Positions 45,901 through 58,348 of a DNA stretch of 64,000 nucleotides are shown here, piece after piece; position 1 is the first letter of the stretch, and each line of letters starts with the position of its first letter. The stretch is from Fremontodendron californicum (Eukaryota; Streptophyta; Magnoliopsida; Malvales; Malvaceae). The position numbers and the translations under genes were made by a program. The notes below the pieces were generated by a model, which was not told the DNA's origin, searched no databases, and worked only from the letters and a program-made list of their open reading frames with translations. The stretch is from the NCBI GenBank assembly GCA_030761205.1, contig JAULJL010000018.1:11862501-11926500 (forward strand), in the 5' to 3' direction.

Positions 45901-47119
45901 TCGGTTAACTAAGAAATATATCAAGCAATGTAATTCAATCTCCCCAGAAAACCTCTTACTTATTTTTGAGTACGTGGAGGTGGCAAATTCTGGATGGCCT
46001 TCACTTTATCCAGATCAATCTCAATTCCTCTTTTTCTAACAACAAAACCCAACAATTTTCCCAAAGTGACTCCAAAAGTGCATTTTGCCGAGGTTAGCTT
46101 GAGTTGAAACTTTCTTAGTCTTTCAAAGAGTTCCCTAAGATTTGCAATATGCTCCTCTTCTCCTTGTGACTTTGCAATCATATCATCAACATAAACCTCA
46201 ATTCCCTTATGCATCATGTCATGAAACAAGGTCACCATGGCTCTCTGATATGTTGCCCTAGCATTCTTCAACCCAAACGGCATTACCTTGTAGCAGAATG
46301 TTCCCCACATTGTAACAAATATGGTTTTCTCCGTATCTTTCGATGCCATCTTAATCTGATTATATCTCAAGAATCTGTCCATGAAAGAAAACAAAGTACT
46401 CTTTATCGTATTATCCACCAAAGTATCAATGTGAGGCAAAGGGAAATTATCTTTGGGACTGGCTTTGTTCAAATCTCGGTAATCGACGCACATACGCACC
46501 ATGCCATCCTTCTTTGGTACTGGAACAATGTTTGCCACCCATTCCGGATATTTTGCCACCTCTAAGAATCCAGCATCAAACTGCCTCTTCACCTCCTCTT
46601 TTACCTTTAACAGCATGTCCGGTTTCAATCTTCTAAACTTTCGCTGAATTGGCCTGCACTATGGCCTTAAAGGGAGCTTATGAACCACAATGTCTGGATC
46701 CAAACCCGGCATGTCTTGGTATGACCATGCAAATACATCTACATATTCCTGGAGCAAGGCTATCAATTCACCCTTTATTGATGATGACAATGTAGTCCCG
46801 ATTTTAGCCTCTTTTATCTCCTCAGTACTTCCCAAATTTAACAATTCCAATAGCTCCTCATGAGGAAGTACTTGTTTCTCTTCTTGTTCTATTTTTATTA
46901 ATAAGTCCATAGGTAGACCATAATCCTCAATATCTTCGTCGGCCTCAAAATCACCCGTGCAATTGGTCCCTCAAAATCAATTTCAGAATTACTGACAAGA
47001 AAGTCCTCATATTCCGCATCCGTACACCTGTAAATAGGTGGGGAAGAAACAATATAGGAAAACATATATACAATGGAAGCAAAAGAAATAGCATAAATGA
47101 AAGAATATGGACACATCAA
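45901..47119 (-). pseudogene. pol: Reverse transcriptase of element C (several stops)
   Basis: Upstream part (47119-46659): SSPPIYRCTDAEYEDF, IEQEEKQVLPHEELLELLNL and LLQEYVDVFAWSYQDMPGLD, ending in a stop after LPLRP. The RT domain (46628-45960) has VDYRDLNKASPKDNFPLPHI, TFCYKVMPFGLKNARATYQR and the catalytic YVDDMIAKS. In the motif before the palm, FMDRFLRYNQI replaces the usual FMDGFSGYNQI, a likely damaging change. A stop after PPPRTQK and two more in the next 30 codons (45900-45960) break the thumb/connection. Reverse transcription by this copy is not possible. Confidence 0.88.
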
Positions 47120-47164
47120 TATGAAGGAAATACATCATGTTTGTTATTTATTGAATGGAATTTT

Positions 47165-47955
47165 TTAGACAAAAGCCCATTATAAAAGAATTTGAAGGAA
47201 GTGAAACCTTCAGGTTTTAAGAGGACAGTGGCTAGGATCATAGGAATGGATACAACATGGGTTGAGAGTAATGTGGATACAAAGCAGAAAAATGGATGTA
47301 TTCCGTGGGAAACTCTTCGACAATTGATATTGGGTTATTCCGACAAAGAAAAAGCAGGGACATCTTCGCTCTAGCCATCTACGGAATAATCATATTCCCA
47401 AAGATATTGGGTCATGTGGATATAGCCGTGTTTGATTTCTTTGAAAAGTTGGAACAGAAGATCCATCTCCAGCCATCATAGCTGAAACTATCCGATCTTT
47501 GAATTTTTGTAAAAGGGAAGGACAAGGGAAAATCAAGGGGTATGTACAACTCCTTTATATTTGGATTCAAAGTCACTTTTGGAAGATAGAAGAGGTTTTC
47601 TTCAAACCATACAAGAAGTCTTTAGTTCCGATTAGGGAATTCCTTCGAAATGATTGGCTTGAAGACGGAGATGAAGAGAAATGGGTCAACATGTTCCGGA
47701 ATCTAAAAGGGGAGATGGTAACTTGGAGAGCCCTATGGATGGTTCCTATGCCGATTATGTATAAATGTAGGGACAACCCGGAGTTCCACTACTCGAAATT
47801 TGGGGGTCTGTGAGTTATGCATCCCTGTTGGTGCAAAGACAGGTTGAGTCTCGGCAATTCACACCCGTGACTCATAAGCTAGGATCATCAGAGTTCACTT
47901 ATCGAAAGGATGGGTATTCTGGAAAGGTGCGGGCAGTGATTGAAGCATGGAATAG
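47165..47955 (+). pseudogene. DUF7745-like protein, middle and C-terminal part, inverted
   Basis: Plus-strand blocks in three frames: RIIGMDTTWVESNV, GCIPWETLRQLILGYSDKEK; then DIFALAIYGIIIFPKILGHV; then IAETIRSLNFCKREGQGKIK, LLYIWIQSHFWKIEEVFFK, WVNMFRNLKGEMVTWRALW; and, after another shift, YASLLVQRQVESRQF and EFTYRKDGYSGKVRAVIEAW. This order matches the plant DUF7745 family of unknown function, commonly found in large Tat/Ogre-type elements. Frame breaks are near 47360, 47475 and 47808. The N-terminal part lies just to the right on the opposite strand (47957-48190), so a segment of about 0.8 kb has been inverted relative to the element. Confidence 0.72.
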
Positions 47956-47956
47956 A

Positions 47957-48190
47957 TCAGGATTAGGACATTCAATACGTAACAGTGCTGAATATTCTTC
48001 AATTAGTGGGGTCATATCCTCCTTGTTAAAAGTAAAACATCTATAAGCAGGATTCCAAAACCGTACCATAGCCTGAATCAACCCACTATTGACCCTAATC
48101 GAAATTAAGAGTGCTATATCTCCATATTTCTGGGTGAAGGCTTCTTTCTCTGATACATTCCACTGATTCTAAATGTAGGCTAACCGTCGA
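47957..48190 (-). pseudogene. DUF7745-like protein, N-terminal part
   Basis: The minus strand reads WNVSEKEAFTQKYGDIALLI, then SGLIQAMVRFWNPAYRCFTF and MTPLIEEYSALLRI. This is the segment that in DUF7745 proteins comes just before the IPW...L region found on the plus strand at 47165-47955. Reading onward past 47957 runs into the antisense of the inverted piece, so the breakpoint is within about 47940-47965. The orientation agrees with element C's own minus-strand direction. Confidence 0.7.
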
Positions 48191-49080
48191 AGATTATTCT
48201 ATCTAAAATCCACTTTGACCCTTTTTAGCAACATTGACATAATCTTTCTTCAGGCAATCACCATCCTCCCTCTGATCTTTTTTCGACTGTGCCCTAACTA
48301 CTGCATGATCTTCTATCACTGAAATAACCTGACACTCCATGAAAGTCCTTTGGGTTGATGACTATCCCGAGGCCAATAAACTTCAAGTGTATCATGATGT
48401 CTATGATGCATGTCAAATAAAAAAAACAAAAAGAAATAGATTAGTAAAGAAATGAATTCACAAATATAACAAAAATAACAACATGCTTTTTAAAAAAATA
48501 TCCCGAAAATTTTAACAGAGCTTCGGCATTATGACGCCTTTGGGACAAAATAATAAATTTATTACGAGCGATATGATGTTCGTTCATCATCACCCAATTT
48601 GTAAAATCTAACATATAGAAAGATGGTAAAAGATTGGAAATGTTCCTCCATGTGTTCTTAAACTTCGGGTATCTAACAGAAATCCGGTATGGCTTATCCT
48701 AGGTTCACTATATGAAGGAGAATCGGTTCTAAGGCCCCGAATTGTTCCTCACTGTCGCTTGTGAAGGCTAGTAAGGCACCCCGATAAAAGCGGGTTCAAT
48801 TCGTTAAAGTATATTTCACTAGCCCATACAGAGGATCATCACGAAGGCGTAGTTACTTTACTCCCAGTTAAAAGGACGGAACTCGGGTAGAGGGTTCATG
48901 TTATGCAAATGCAAATATAGTGTGTGTGGAGGAACAAAACAAACCTGTCACCACCTATTCTACAACCCTTATTCTAAATACCCCACTAAAATCAAACAAT
49001 GTAAAGCATCAATCAAGCAAACATATAAATATACGCAACAAAATAACCAGAGAACAAATAATAATATGCATGCATATGAC
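48191..49080 (-). other. 5' internal region of element C, no gene seen
   Basis: Moderate GC with no convincing frame on either strand. It probably belongs to the 5' internal leader and ORF1 start of element C, because it continues upstream from the DUF7745 N-terminal piece. It ends at 49080, where the LTR of element B begins; ATGAC (49076-49080) is the likely target duplication of B. Confidence 0.5.
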
Positions 49081-52000
49081 TGTCGCAACCTAAAAAATAA
49101 CAAGTCTCATCGCAAGACTTTATTATTCGTTAAGCGTGACATTAAAAAAAATTAAGGAAAAGTCGACTTAATTCCTCTTGAAAACTGAAAGTTTTGAAAA
49201 TAACCTTGAAAAAGACATGGAGTCGCCACCAATCTTTTTTAGCTAGGTGTGATCGGCCACCTATTAAAACCAATTTTATAAAATATTTTATAATTAATTA
49301 ATACATTTTTAAAAACAATTTCAAGTCTGCATTTTAGACCAGAGAAATCAAAGAAGAGGGTTCGGGACTCGGTTATGTGTGGGGAAGGATTAGCACCCCC
49401 ACAACGCCCGTATAAAACGGTACCTTATTAATCATGCGTTATCTCAAGTCTCGGTATTTCAAGTTAATTCCTAATTTAAAGAAAAATAATTCCATTTTTA
49501 ATTGAAAATGATCCGGAATTTATAAATTCAAAATTTTCCTATATTCTGCAACAAACGTGGCAAAATATAGAAATTTTTATTAGTTTGGAAAACTTTTCGA
49601 ATCATTCTTATTTTAAATAAAATATTCTGTTATTAAGGATAATTGATGATATCCTCCCCAGTAAACCCAACAGAGAACTCATGAATTATTTTAACTCGGG
49701 AATATCTTTATTTTAGCGAAAATCATTACTTTTTCAAAAACATTTAAAAAAATATGAATATGTGTGACATAAATAAAATGACATAGCAAAGTCTAAATAA
49801 TATAATGCAACCTAAATGGTATGGCATAATTTAAATGTCTTAGCATATTCTAAATGAAATGAAATATCCTAAGTTATATGATATATTCTAAATGAAATGA
49901 AATGACCTAGGTAACATGATATATTCTATATGAAATGTAATATCCTAAGTCATATGATATATTCTAAATGAAATAAAATATCCAAGTGACTATATATTCT
50001 AAATGAAATGAAATGACCTAGGTAACATAATATATTCTACATGAAATGAAATGACCTAGGTAACATAATATACTCTATATGAAATGAAATAATTTAAATG
50101 ACATGACAAATATAAATGATATGGCATATAATCTAAATGACATGAAACATAAAATTATGCTATCATATAATATGCATGGAAATAAAAATAATAATGTATG
50201 AACATAGTATATGCTAAATAATATGACAAAAATAACTAAATAAAAAGCATAGGATATCATGAAATATTCAAAATCATATAACAAATAATAGAATATCAAA
50301 AATTTAAATCAAAGGTAATGACACCATCATGAAAATTAAACATAGCAAAAATTACAATATTATATAATATGCATGAATATGGAAATGCAATGCATGAGAA
50401 TGTATTTTTTCCTTTAATTAAGAAAATCCGTATATCTAAAAAGATATCCAGCTACCTTAGGAAAATATATCAAATTAAATATTCTAAAACCAAAATACTT
50501 TGTGATTGTTTGAAAACAATTTTGAAAAGCTTAGATTAAAAATAAAAACTTAGCTAAACCCTTTTTAAATGGCTCTAATTTCCTAAGTTTAAAATCTCGG
50601 ACTTAACCACCCTTAACCCGAGACTTAAAAAATCATTCTTAGAGTTTAAAAAAGTCTTAGAAATACCCTAAGTCAGTAGCTAAACTTTCTAATCAGCCCT
50701 CTCTAAGTAACTTAACCAAAACAGAAAAATGATATTCCTTAAAATTCAGTTCTGACTCCACTATCCAGTTTTAAAGCACAATTTTTTTACCCTATTTTTA
50801 AAAATTCAAAACATCTAAAAAAATACTGGAGACTCAGGACACGTAAAACTACACTGGAAAAAATCAGCTGAATTTTCTGATTAAAATGACTGCCTAGAAA
50901 AATCGAGAAAGTACGTGTACTGGGTGATTAAACTGTTTTGCGAAAACACATTTTTTTGCCTTTGCTAAAATTATTTAAAAATCAAAGTAAAAATATTAGA
51001 GACTCTCTAAAAGACTCACAAGCAGTAGCTAACATTTTTGAAGCTAAGTAAAAAAAAAAAAATCACAAAGGTAGAATAATCAATTTGACAACTCTTTAAT
51101 TTTCAACAAGTATGCTCAAGTGAGCATGACTTTGAGCCATTGATTGGCCTAAGTCATAAATCAAGTGGCAAGGACATGAAATGCATGAAAAATACAACAA
51201 ATATGATGCATGAAATGCATGATTTAAAACCTAAATGACATGAAAAATGCATGGCATCAATAAAATGACCTAGACCTAAATGAACTTGCATGGTATCTAA
51301 TGCAACCTAGGTCTAAAAATGCATGAATATGCATGGCAAAACAAACCAATCCTAAACCTAAAATATGCATGGCAATAATACAAACATATGGCATGCTTAA
51401 ACAAAATACTCAACCAAATATCATGAAAATGCAAACCTATCAACTAACATGACAACAATGCACACACAAAGCATACAATATGAGGGTGGCCGAATGGTCC
51501 CATGCTTAAAATGAGCATGGCATTTTTACAAACACATGATGTACTAACATGCTTAGCTAAAGAATAACACTCAAATCATGCAAATATAAAGTAAAGGCAT
51601 GAAAACCAACAGGCATTTTCACAAACACATGGATTACAAAATATAAAACATAAACTAACTTAAACATTTTTAAAACAGAAAATCAAAAATGCAAGACAAG
51701 TAAAATAAACATGATAACAAGATAATAGATTCAAAAAATAGAAACAAGAAAGCAACCAAATTAAAACAAGCTTCATATTTATATATTAGAAGAAGATTTA
51801 AAGCATCAAAACTTGTTAAATATCAAGAATAAAATGAAATAAAAAATGCAAACAACAACTACCCAAAAAACTAGGCTATTCGGCGATCTCAAAAACAAGA
51901 GGAATTTTTTTTTTCAAAAGCTTTTTACAAGAAAGAATCAAGAAGGAAATTAAAGAAAAATATTAAAAACACTTATTTAAAAAGAGAAATCAAAAGAAAC

Positions 52001-53851
52001 TCACCAAAATAGTAATCAAAACAGCAAATCAAGAATGGAAAATCAAAGAAAGTGCAAGAGTATGGTGCTTAAAGCAACCTCTAGAAGCTATCTTTCAAGC
52101 TTTTTCTCTTCTAACTTTCTTTTCTTTTCTAAGCTTTTCTTTCTTCTTTTCAACAATGGAGAGAAAAATCAGCCAAAACCAAGAGAGAATAGAGAGTGAA
52201 TAGCTGAAAATGAAAAGGGAGAGAGACCCCCTTGTAGTGGCCGAATGCCCCACCAATGCTAGGATGTTGTCATTTTTCATTCAACCAATTTTCATCCAAA
52301 GGCTATTGATCCAAGATGTTTAAAATATGAAATTATCACCCTTAGATTAGGCCATCAGCTATCCACAATTACAGCTGTTCAAGAATCTTAAGCCATTATG
52401 TTGACAGTCTCCCTCTTCATGCATTGGTCTATGTGGCTTATTTGCAAAAGCTTGATCAAAAAAATAACTATCTTTCTCTTTATTGTTGGCCTTTTGATTA
52501 AAAATTATAAAATATTTACAAATCCTTGGGCCTTGGCCGACTGACCCCTCTTCTTCCAGCTCAATCTTTATTTTTTTAAAAGGCAAGAAAAACCCCTTTT
52601 TGCCTCTCGAACATAAATAAATAGCAAACGGACTCAAAATTCAATTTTTCTTTTTTCAATACTTTCAAAGTAATAAAAAATTTAGTTCTGGAGGTTTTAA
52701 AATTTTTCGAGTCCATTTCCTATTTATTTGGATTTTTTCTTCCAAAATTACCCTTTTGTGCTCCCAAACTTTACCATTTTTTAAACGAGCTCCAAATCTA
52801 GATTTTTCTTCACCAATCTCTTCCAAAAAATTTAAGAGTGTGATCTGGAAGTTTTCATAATTTTCGGAACTCAGTTGGTATTTTTTCGGGATTTATCTGC
52901 TTGAATTACTACATAGCGGGCCCGGGATTTGGCCATTTTGCAAACGAACTCCGAATCTGGATTTTCTTTCACCAATATCTTCCAAATAATTTAAAAATGA
53001 GATTTGAAAATTTTTAAAATTTTTTGAGTTCATTTGCTATTTTTCGAGATTTATCTTTTTGAATTTCTGCATAGGGGACCCGGGATTTGGCCATTTTGTA
53101 AACGAACTTCGGTTCAAGATTTTATTTCGCCAATCTCTTCAAAATGATTTAAGAATGAGATCTGCAAATTTTTAGAAGTTTTGGAGTTCATTTGCTATTT
53201 TTCCCCAATTTTCCAATTTTGCCCTTTTGCCTCCGAAACCCGGTTTTGGTCAAAACAAATCCGATTTTCAGATTTTCTTCAAACTGAGCCTTGGGCTATC
53301 CTTTTTAATCACTCCTCATCCATTAGGGGATTTAGTCTTACCAAATCGGGTTATTTCTGTAATTCTTCCAAATTTCACCGAAATCCACCAAAAACCCTAA
53401 TTCTCAGTTTTTTTCTGGATTGACTTTTCTTTCAGTTTTTCTTCCAAGTGGCTTCTCCATTACCCGTATTCAGTGCTTATCTTTCATTTGGAACCTTCAA
53501 TTTTGACCAATTTGATCGTTTAAGCACTTTTCCCCAAATTTCCTAAATTAGGGGTTCCTTTCTACTGAATCTCCGTAACCCAACTTTCGAACTCTATATC
53601 TTTCAATGTAGACCTCGAATTATCAAAATTATTTCACCATTTTTCAATTGAACTTCAAATCTTGATTTTGAAAGTGGGTTGACTTTTTTAGTAGTTGACT
53701 TTTACAAGTTTGACTTTTTATGCTCGCCTTCTTAGACTAAGTCTCGGAGTACTACTTGCAAGATGAAAAAAAGTCTTTTTACATTCTGAAACATCAATTT
53801 AGGAAGAAAACATACCTGTTTTAGTGGTCGGGACAAAATTAGGTGTCTACA
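49081..53851 (-). repeat. 3' LTR of element B (4771 bp)
   Basis: The minus strand starts TGTAGACACCTAATTTTGTC at 53851 beside the polypurine tract and ends GTTATTTTTTAGGTTGCGACA-like at 49081, with the full TG...CA ends. It shares the GGAGTCGCCACCAATCTTTT box (49218), the TTAGCACCCCCACAACGCCC box (49390) and the CAAACGGACT/GCAAACGAACTCCGAATC series (52620-53110) with the other LTRs. 49860-50090 repeats AAATGAAATGACCTAGGTAA. No gene within. Confidence 0.88.
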
Positions 53852-53866
53852 GCTGCCCCTCTTTGG
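53852..53866 (-). promoter_or_regulatory. Polypurine tract of element B
   Basis: The minus strand reads CCAAAGAGGGGCAGC and abuts the LTR, identical to the tract of element A. Confidence 0.85.
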
Positions 53867-54139
53867 CTATTGCTGAGAATCAGAAATCAGGCAAAGATAA
53901 ACAAATACTAATTTTGTCCGATTAGTGAAATCACATGTGAAAGGAAGGGAAAGGGTTTTTTTTTTTTTTTTTCATTTTCATTTTTTTTTTATTTGTTGAA
54001 AAAAAAGCTATAAATAGAAAATATTATCCTTAAATTGAATTCCCTGACGAATCAAGGCTCGAACTGTCTTAAGGAAACGAGTTCGATTTGCAAGAGAAGA
54101 AAAGACCTCGACGATGGTCTCGAGGGCTCAACCTATCTT

Positions 54140-54365
54140 GTGCTGAGCTGTGTTTAAAATTCTGGGTATCTCCTCCAGAAGCTTCGCCTATCACCACCAA
54201 GGACTTGCTAAAGCAAATGTAAAACTCTGGATATCTCCACCAGAGGCTTTGTCTATCACCACCAAAGACTTCTTCAAGCAAACGTAAAACTCTGGATATC
54301 TCCACCAAAGGCTTTGGTTATCACCACCAAAGACTTGTTCAAGCAAATGTAAAAACTCTGGAAAC
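54140..54365 (-). repeat. About 65-bp repeats related to the 180-bp array of element A
   Basis: ACTCTGGATATCTCCACCA with CTATCACCACCAAAGACTT recurs about every 65 bases, three copies. The reverse complement matches the half-unit of the element A array (TTGGTGGTGATAG, GATATCCAGAG). B has a short, compact array where A has a long one. Confidence 0.8.
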
Positions 54366-54389
54366 TTATGCCTGAAGGTCTTAAAAATG

Positions 54390-54925
54390 GTGCTTGGAGG
54401 TCTTAAAAATGGTGCCCGGAGGCCTTACCCGTGATTCAAAAAAAAAATACGCTGTATGCGACTTTAACAATAAGGCCTGGAGGTCTTAAGAATAGTGCCT
54501 GGCAGCCTTATCCGTTATTTGAAAAAAATACGCTGTATGCGACTTTAATAATAATGCCCGGAGGTCTTAAGAATGGTGCCCGGAGGCCTTACCCGTGATT
54601 TGAAAAAAAATGCGCTGTATGTGACTTTAAAAATGATGCCCGGATGTCTTAAGAATGGTGCCCGGAGGCCTTACCCGTGATTTGAAAAAAATGCGCTATA
54701 TGCGACTTTAAAATAATGCCCGGAGGTCTTAAGAATGGTGCCCGGAGGCCTCACCCGTGATTTGGAAAATGCGCTGTATACGACTTTAAAAATGATGCCC
54801 GGAGGTCTTAAAAAGGGTGCCCTAAGGCCTTACCCATGAAAAAAATACGCTGTATACGACTTTAAAAATGATGCCCGGAGGTTTTAAGAATGGTGCCCAG
54901 AGGCCTTACTCGTGATTTGAAAATA
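54390..54925 (-). repeat. About 80-bp tandem repeats in the 3' UTR of element B
   Basis: GGTCTTAAGAATGGTGCCCG starts near 54482, 54563, 54645, 54725, 54804 and 54880 (spacing 76-82). The units contain GGCCTTACCCGTGATTTG and GCGCTGTATGCGACTTTAA. A single related word (GCCCGGAGGTCTTAAGAATG) occurs in element C near 41372, so the array was expanded in B only. Confidence 0.88.
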
Positions 54926-54944
54926 CCATGACGACGGTCTCAAG

Positions 54945-55430
54945 GCTCGACTCATTTCATAAAAAGAATGAATTCGATTTAAAACAAAAGGAAATACCTC
55001 GACGGTGGTCTCAAGGCTTGACTCATTTGATAAAATAGAATGAATTCGATTTAAAACAAAAGGGAATACCTCGACGGTGGTCTCAAGGCTCGACTCATTT
55101 GATAAAACATAATGAATTTGATTTAAAACAAAAGGAAATACCTCGACGGTGGTCTCAAGGCTCGACTCATTTGATAAAACAGAATAAATTCGATTTAAAA
55201 CAAAAGGAAATACCTCGACGGTGGTCTCAAGGCTCGACTCATTTGATAAAACAGAATGAATTCAATTTAAAACAAAAGGAAATACCTTGACGATGGTCTC
55301 AAGGCTCGACTCATTTAATAAAACAGAATGAATTTGATTTAAAACAAAAGGAAATACCTCGACGGTGGTCTCAAGGCTCGACTCATTTGATAAGACAGAA
55401 TGAATTAAATTTTAAAAAAATGAAATACTA
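54945..55430 (-). repeat. 72-bp tandem repeats in the 3' UTR of element B
   Basis: ACCTCGACGGTGGTCTCAAG starts at 54996, 55068, 55140, 55212, 55284 and 55356, exactly 72 apart. Partial copies lie on both sides. The period is 24 codons, so a short plus-strand frame stays open (55099-55290) without being a gene. The close identity of the units points to recent expansion. Confidence 0.92.
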
Positions 55431-57111
55431 AGAATGATTCTGGGTTTGGTTCATTTGGAAAAAATAAATTTAACTTGAAAATGAAAGGAACATACCTCGA
55501 CGGCGGTCTCAGGGCTCGACTCATTTGAGAAGCAAAATGAGTTCGATTTGGAAGAGGAACGTACCTCGACGATGATTTTAGGGCTCGACTCGTTTGAAAA
55601 GAAGAACGAGTTTACTTTGGGGAAGTCCAGGTTTTCCTGATTTTTGCAATGTTAGCTAAATGCAATGATGAGAATGACATGCCTTGCAAATGCTTGTATG
55701 TTTCCTAAGAATGAATGCAATCAAATGATTGTGTCATGATTTCTAATCCAATGTTTCTTTGAGGTTCACAGATTATCCGCCTTCATGACGGAGTCTTCAA
55801 TTGTTCATTGATGCCCCACTTAAGGAATCCTTCACTTAAGATAACATGTCAAACAATCTCAGTTTTTGACTTTCGCTGAAATTCACAGATTTTCTGACTT
55901 CGTGATGAAGTCTCCAACACGTTCACTATTTTCTTTTCTTGGTGAACTTTCCAAACCTTTCCCAAGATTTAAATCTATTCCTTAGTAATACTCTAAAATC
56001 CTTTTATTTAAAGATTTTTTATTACTAATCATCATTCAATTTAATAACAATCATAATGCATCTCAAAAATATATGAAAAAAATATGATTCAAGCAAAAAT
56101 GTCATGAGAAGGATAACAAGAATTTATTGCAACAAATTTTTTTTTTAAATGAATATCAAGGATATAAGAAACAAATGTAATGTTATAGGTTGTAGATGCC
56201 CCGAATGCGGAATATCTTGGACCCTTCCTTTTTCAAACCATATGAAATTTCTCTTGAATGAGCAATTTACTTGAGTAACCTCTCGGCTTTCGTAATTACG
56301 TCAGACTGAGTTGTTCCCCTTTTCTTTGATTTTCAAATATCTTCTCCCCCTTTACACGGAGCATTGATTCGAACTTTTAATTAGTACCTGAGCCGCCTTT
56401 TGCGGGTTTTCAACTCAAGTGTCTTCCATTCAGTATTAAGTCGCCCTTTGCGGGTTTTCGGCTTAAACCTCTCCTTTTACATTCTTTTTTCTTTTCATTT
56501 TTTTGTATTCTACCATGCATCTGAGAATTCTAAATGCTTCGAAGGTAAAAATATCAATTCAAAACATGGGATGAATTCTGAGAATAACCTTTCAAATTTA
56601 ATATCCATGCTTGATCAAAATGGGCTTTTAAAGCACGTAGTGTAGGCCAAGGTTCAGGTTTAGAAAGAAAGGATAAAATAGGCCCAAAATATGTTTAAGG
56701 GTGATTGGGTCAAGGATCATTTCCTGAGGAGAACTCATTCTTGAAACATTTGTCCCTTTTTTGGACTTTTTTTCTTCTTTTTTGCTTTGTTGGCTTTCAT
56801 ATGCCACATTTTTCGATGGCTTTCTCTTTGCCATGATTTTTGATTATTTTTCCTCGCATTTGCCGTACAGTGTAAAGGGTGATCCTTGATCAAGGTTTTA
56901 AAGAAAGAAATAATTCCTACGGCTCAAAGTGGTGACTAAGGATAATTTCTTCTTAGTGAAAGGAATATGAAAGATGGCCATTCATCATATCAAGCATTAA
57001 TATTCTTATTAAAAAGCAATCCACAGGGGAGATAGATATATAGAATTTCTATTTTTACATTTGGAATTATTCGAATTTTCATGTGCACAACATCACACTT
57101 TTTTTTAAGCA
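55431..57111 (-). other. Rest of the 3' UTR of element B
   Basis: Non-coding, parallel to 41850-43570 of element C. It includes two more diverged CTCGACTCATTTGA copies (55510-55600) and the GCCTTTTGCGGGTTTTCAAC / GCCCTTTGCGGGTTTTCGGC pair (56395 and 56442). Confidence 0.7.
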
Positions 57112-58261
57112 TAATACTTCTTCAGTTCATCAGCATTCATGGGATTTCTGAAATCCACCCCGTCCATTCTAGTTAAAATCAATGCTCTTCCAGGAAAAGC
57201 TCTTTTTACCATATACGGTCCTTCCTAATTCGGAGCCCATTTTTCTCTCGGGTCCTTCACTATAGGGAGAATTTTTCTCAGTACCAACTCCCCCTCTCGG
57301 AATTGTCTGGGACAAACATTCTTGTTGTGGGCTCGAATCATCCTTTTCTGATGCAACTGCCCGTGACAAATTGTTTTCAATCTTTTCTCCTCGATAAGAT
57401 TCAACTGTTCATAACGAGCTCAACCCATTCTGCTTCTTCTAAGCCAACTTCCATCAAAACTCGAAGTGAAAGAATCTCAACCTCAATAGGTAGCATTGCT
57501 TCCATCCTGTATACCAAAGAAAATGGCGTTGCCCTTGTAGATGTGCGAATTGAGGTACGATATGCATGAAGAGCAAAAGGCAAGATCTCATGCCAATCCT
57601 TATACACATCAGTCATCTTCTCAATAATCTTCTTGATGTTCTTGTTAGCTGCTTCTACTGCCCCATTCATCTTCGGACGGTAAGGTGCCGAATTATGATG
57701 TGTGATCTTGAACTGAGTACACACTTCTCTCATCATCTTATTGTTAAAATTGAGAGCATTATCTGAAATAATTCTTGATGGCAATCCGTAACGGCATATG
57801 ATTTCTTTCTTAACAAATATGCATACCATCGACTTGGTTACATTCGCATAGGAAGCAGCTTCTACCCATTTTGTGGAATAATCTATGGCCAGCAAGATGA
57901 AATGATATCCATTTGAAGCTTTCGGGGTAACAAGTCCAATCATATCCATTCCCCACATTGAAAAGGACCATGGTGTAGTCATGACATGCAATGGCGATGG
58001 CAACACATGAATCTTATCTGCATATATCTGGCATTTATGGCTCTTCCAAGAATAACTGATACAATCTCCTTCCATTGTAAACCAATAATACCCTACCCTC
58101 ATAATCTGCTTAGCAAGAATGTGACCATTAGCATGAGTGCTACATATCACTTCATGGACCTCTTCTATATTTCTCCGAGCTTCGGCAGATCGACACATCT
58201 TAATAAGACTTGGTCTTTTTCCTTTCTTGTAGAGAATCTCACTGTCTAGAACAAAACCCAT
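57112..58261 (-). pseudogene. pol: Integrase of element B
   Basis: An open stretch of 286 codons (58261-57401): MGFVLDSEILYKKGKRP, the zinc region EVHEVICSTHANGHILAKQI and DCISYSWKSHKC, then a core with Asp in WGMDMIGLV, Asp in RIISDNALN and Glu in NGAVEAANK. In the zinc finger the first Cys of the final CHKC-type pair reads Ser (KSHKC where C has KCNKC), which could weaken metal binding. After the core (VELVMNS) the frame shifts and the C-terminal part (RAHNK, REGELVLRKILPIVKDPREK, NADELKKYYA) continues in other frames to about 57112, with a stop at PN*EGPY. The catalytic core is intact, but the full product is not. Confidence 0.85.
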
Positions 58262-58348
58262 TGCTAGCCTTCTCAGAGTCCTCTTTTCATTTTCTGTTGC
58301 TTGTTCTGGATACTATTGACTCTTGATGTACTACAAGATGTCGTTATA

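Noticed and set aside
49081..53851. Other short frames inside LTRs A to F
   Set aside because: They are not conserved between LTR copies, are shorter than chance allows in this composition, and show no known motifs.
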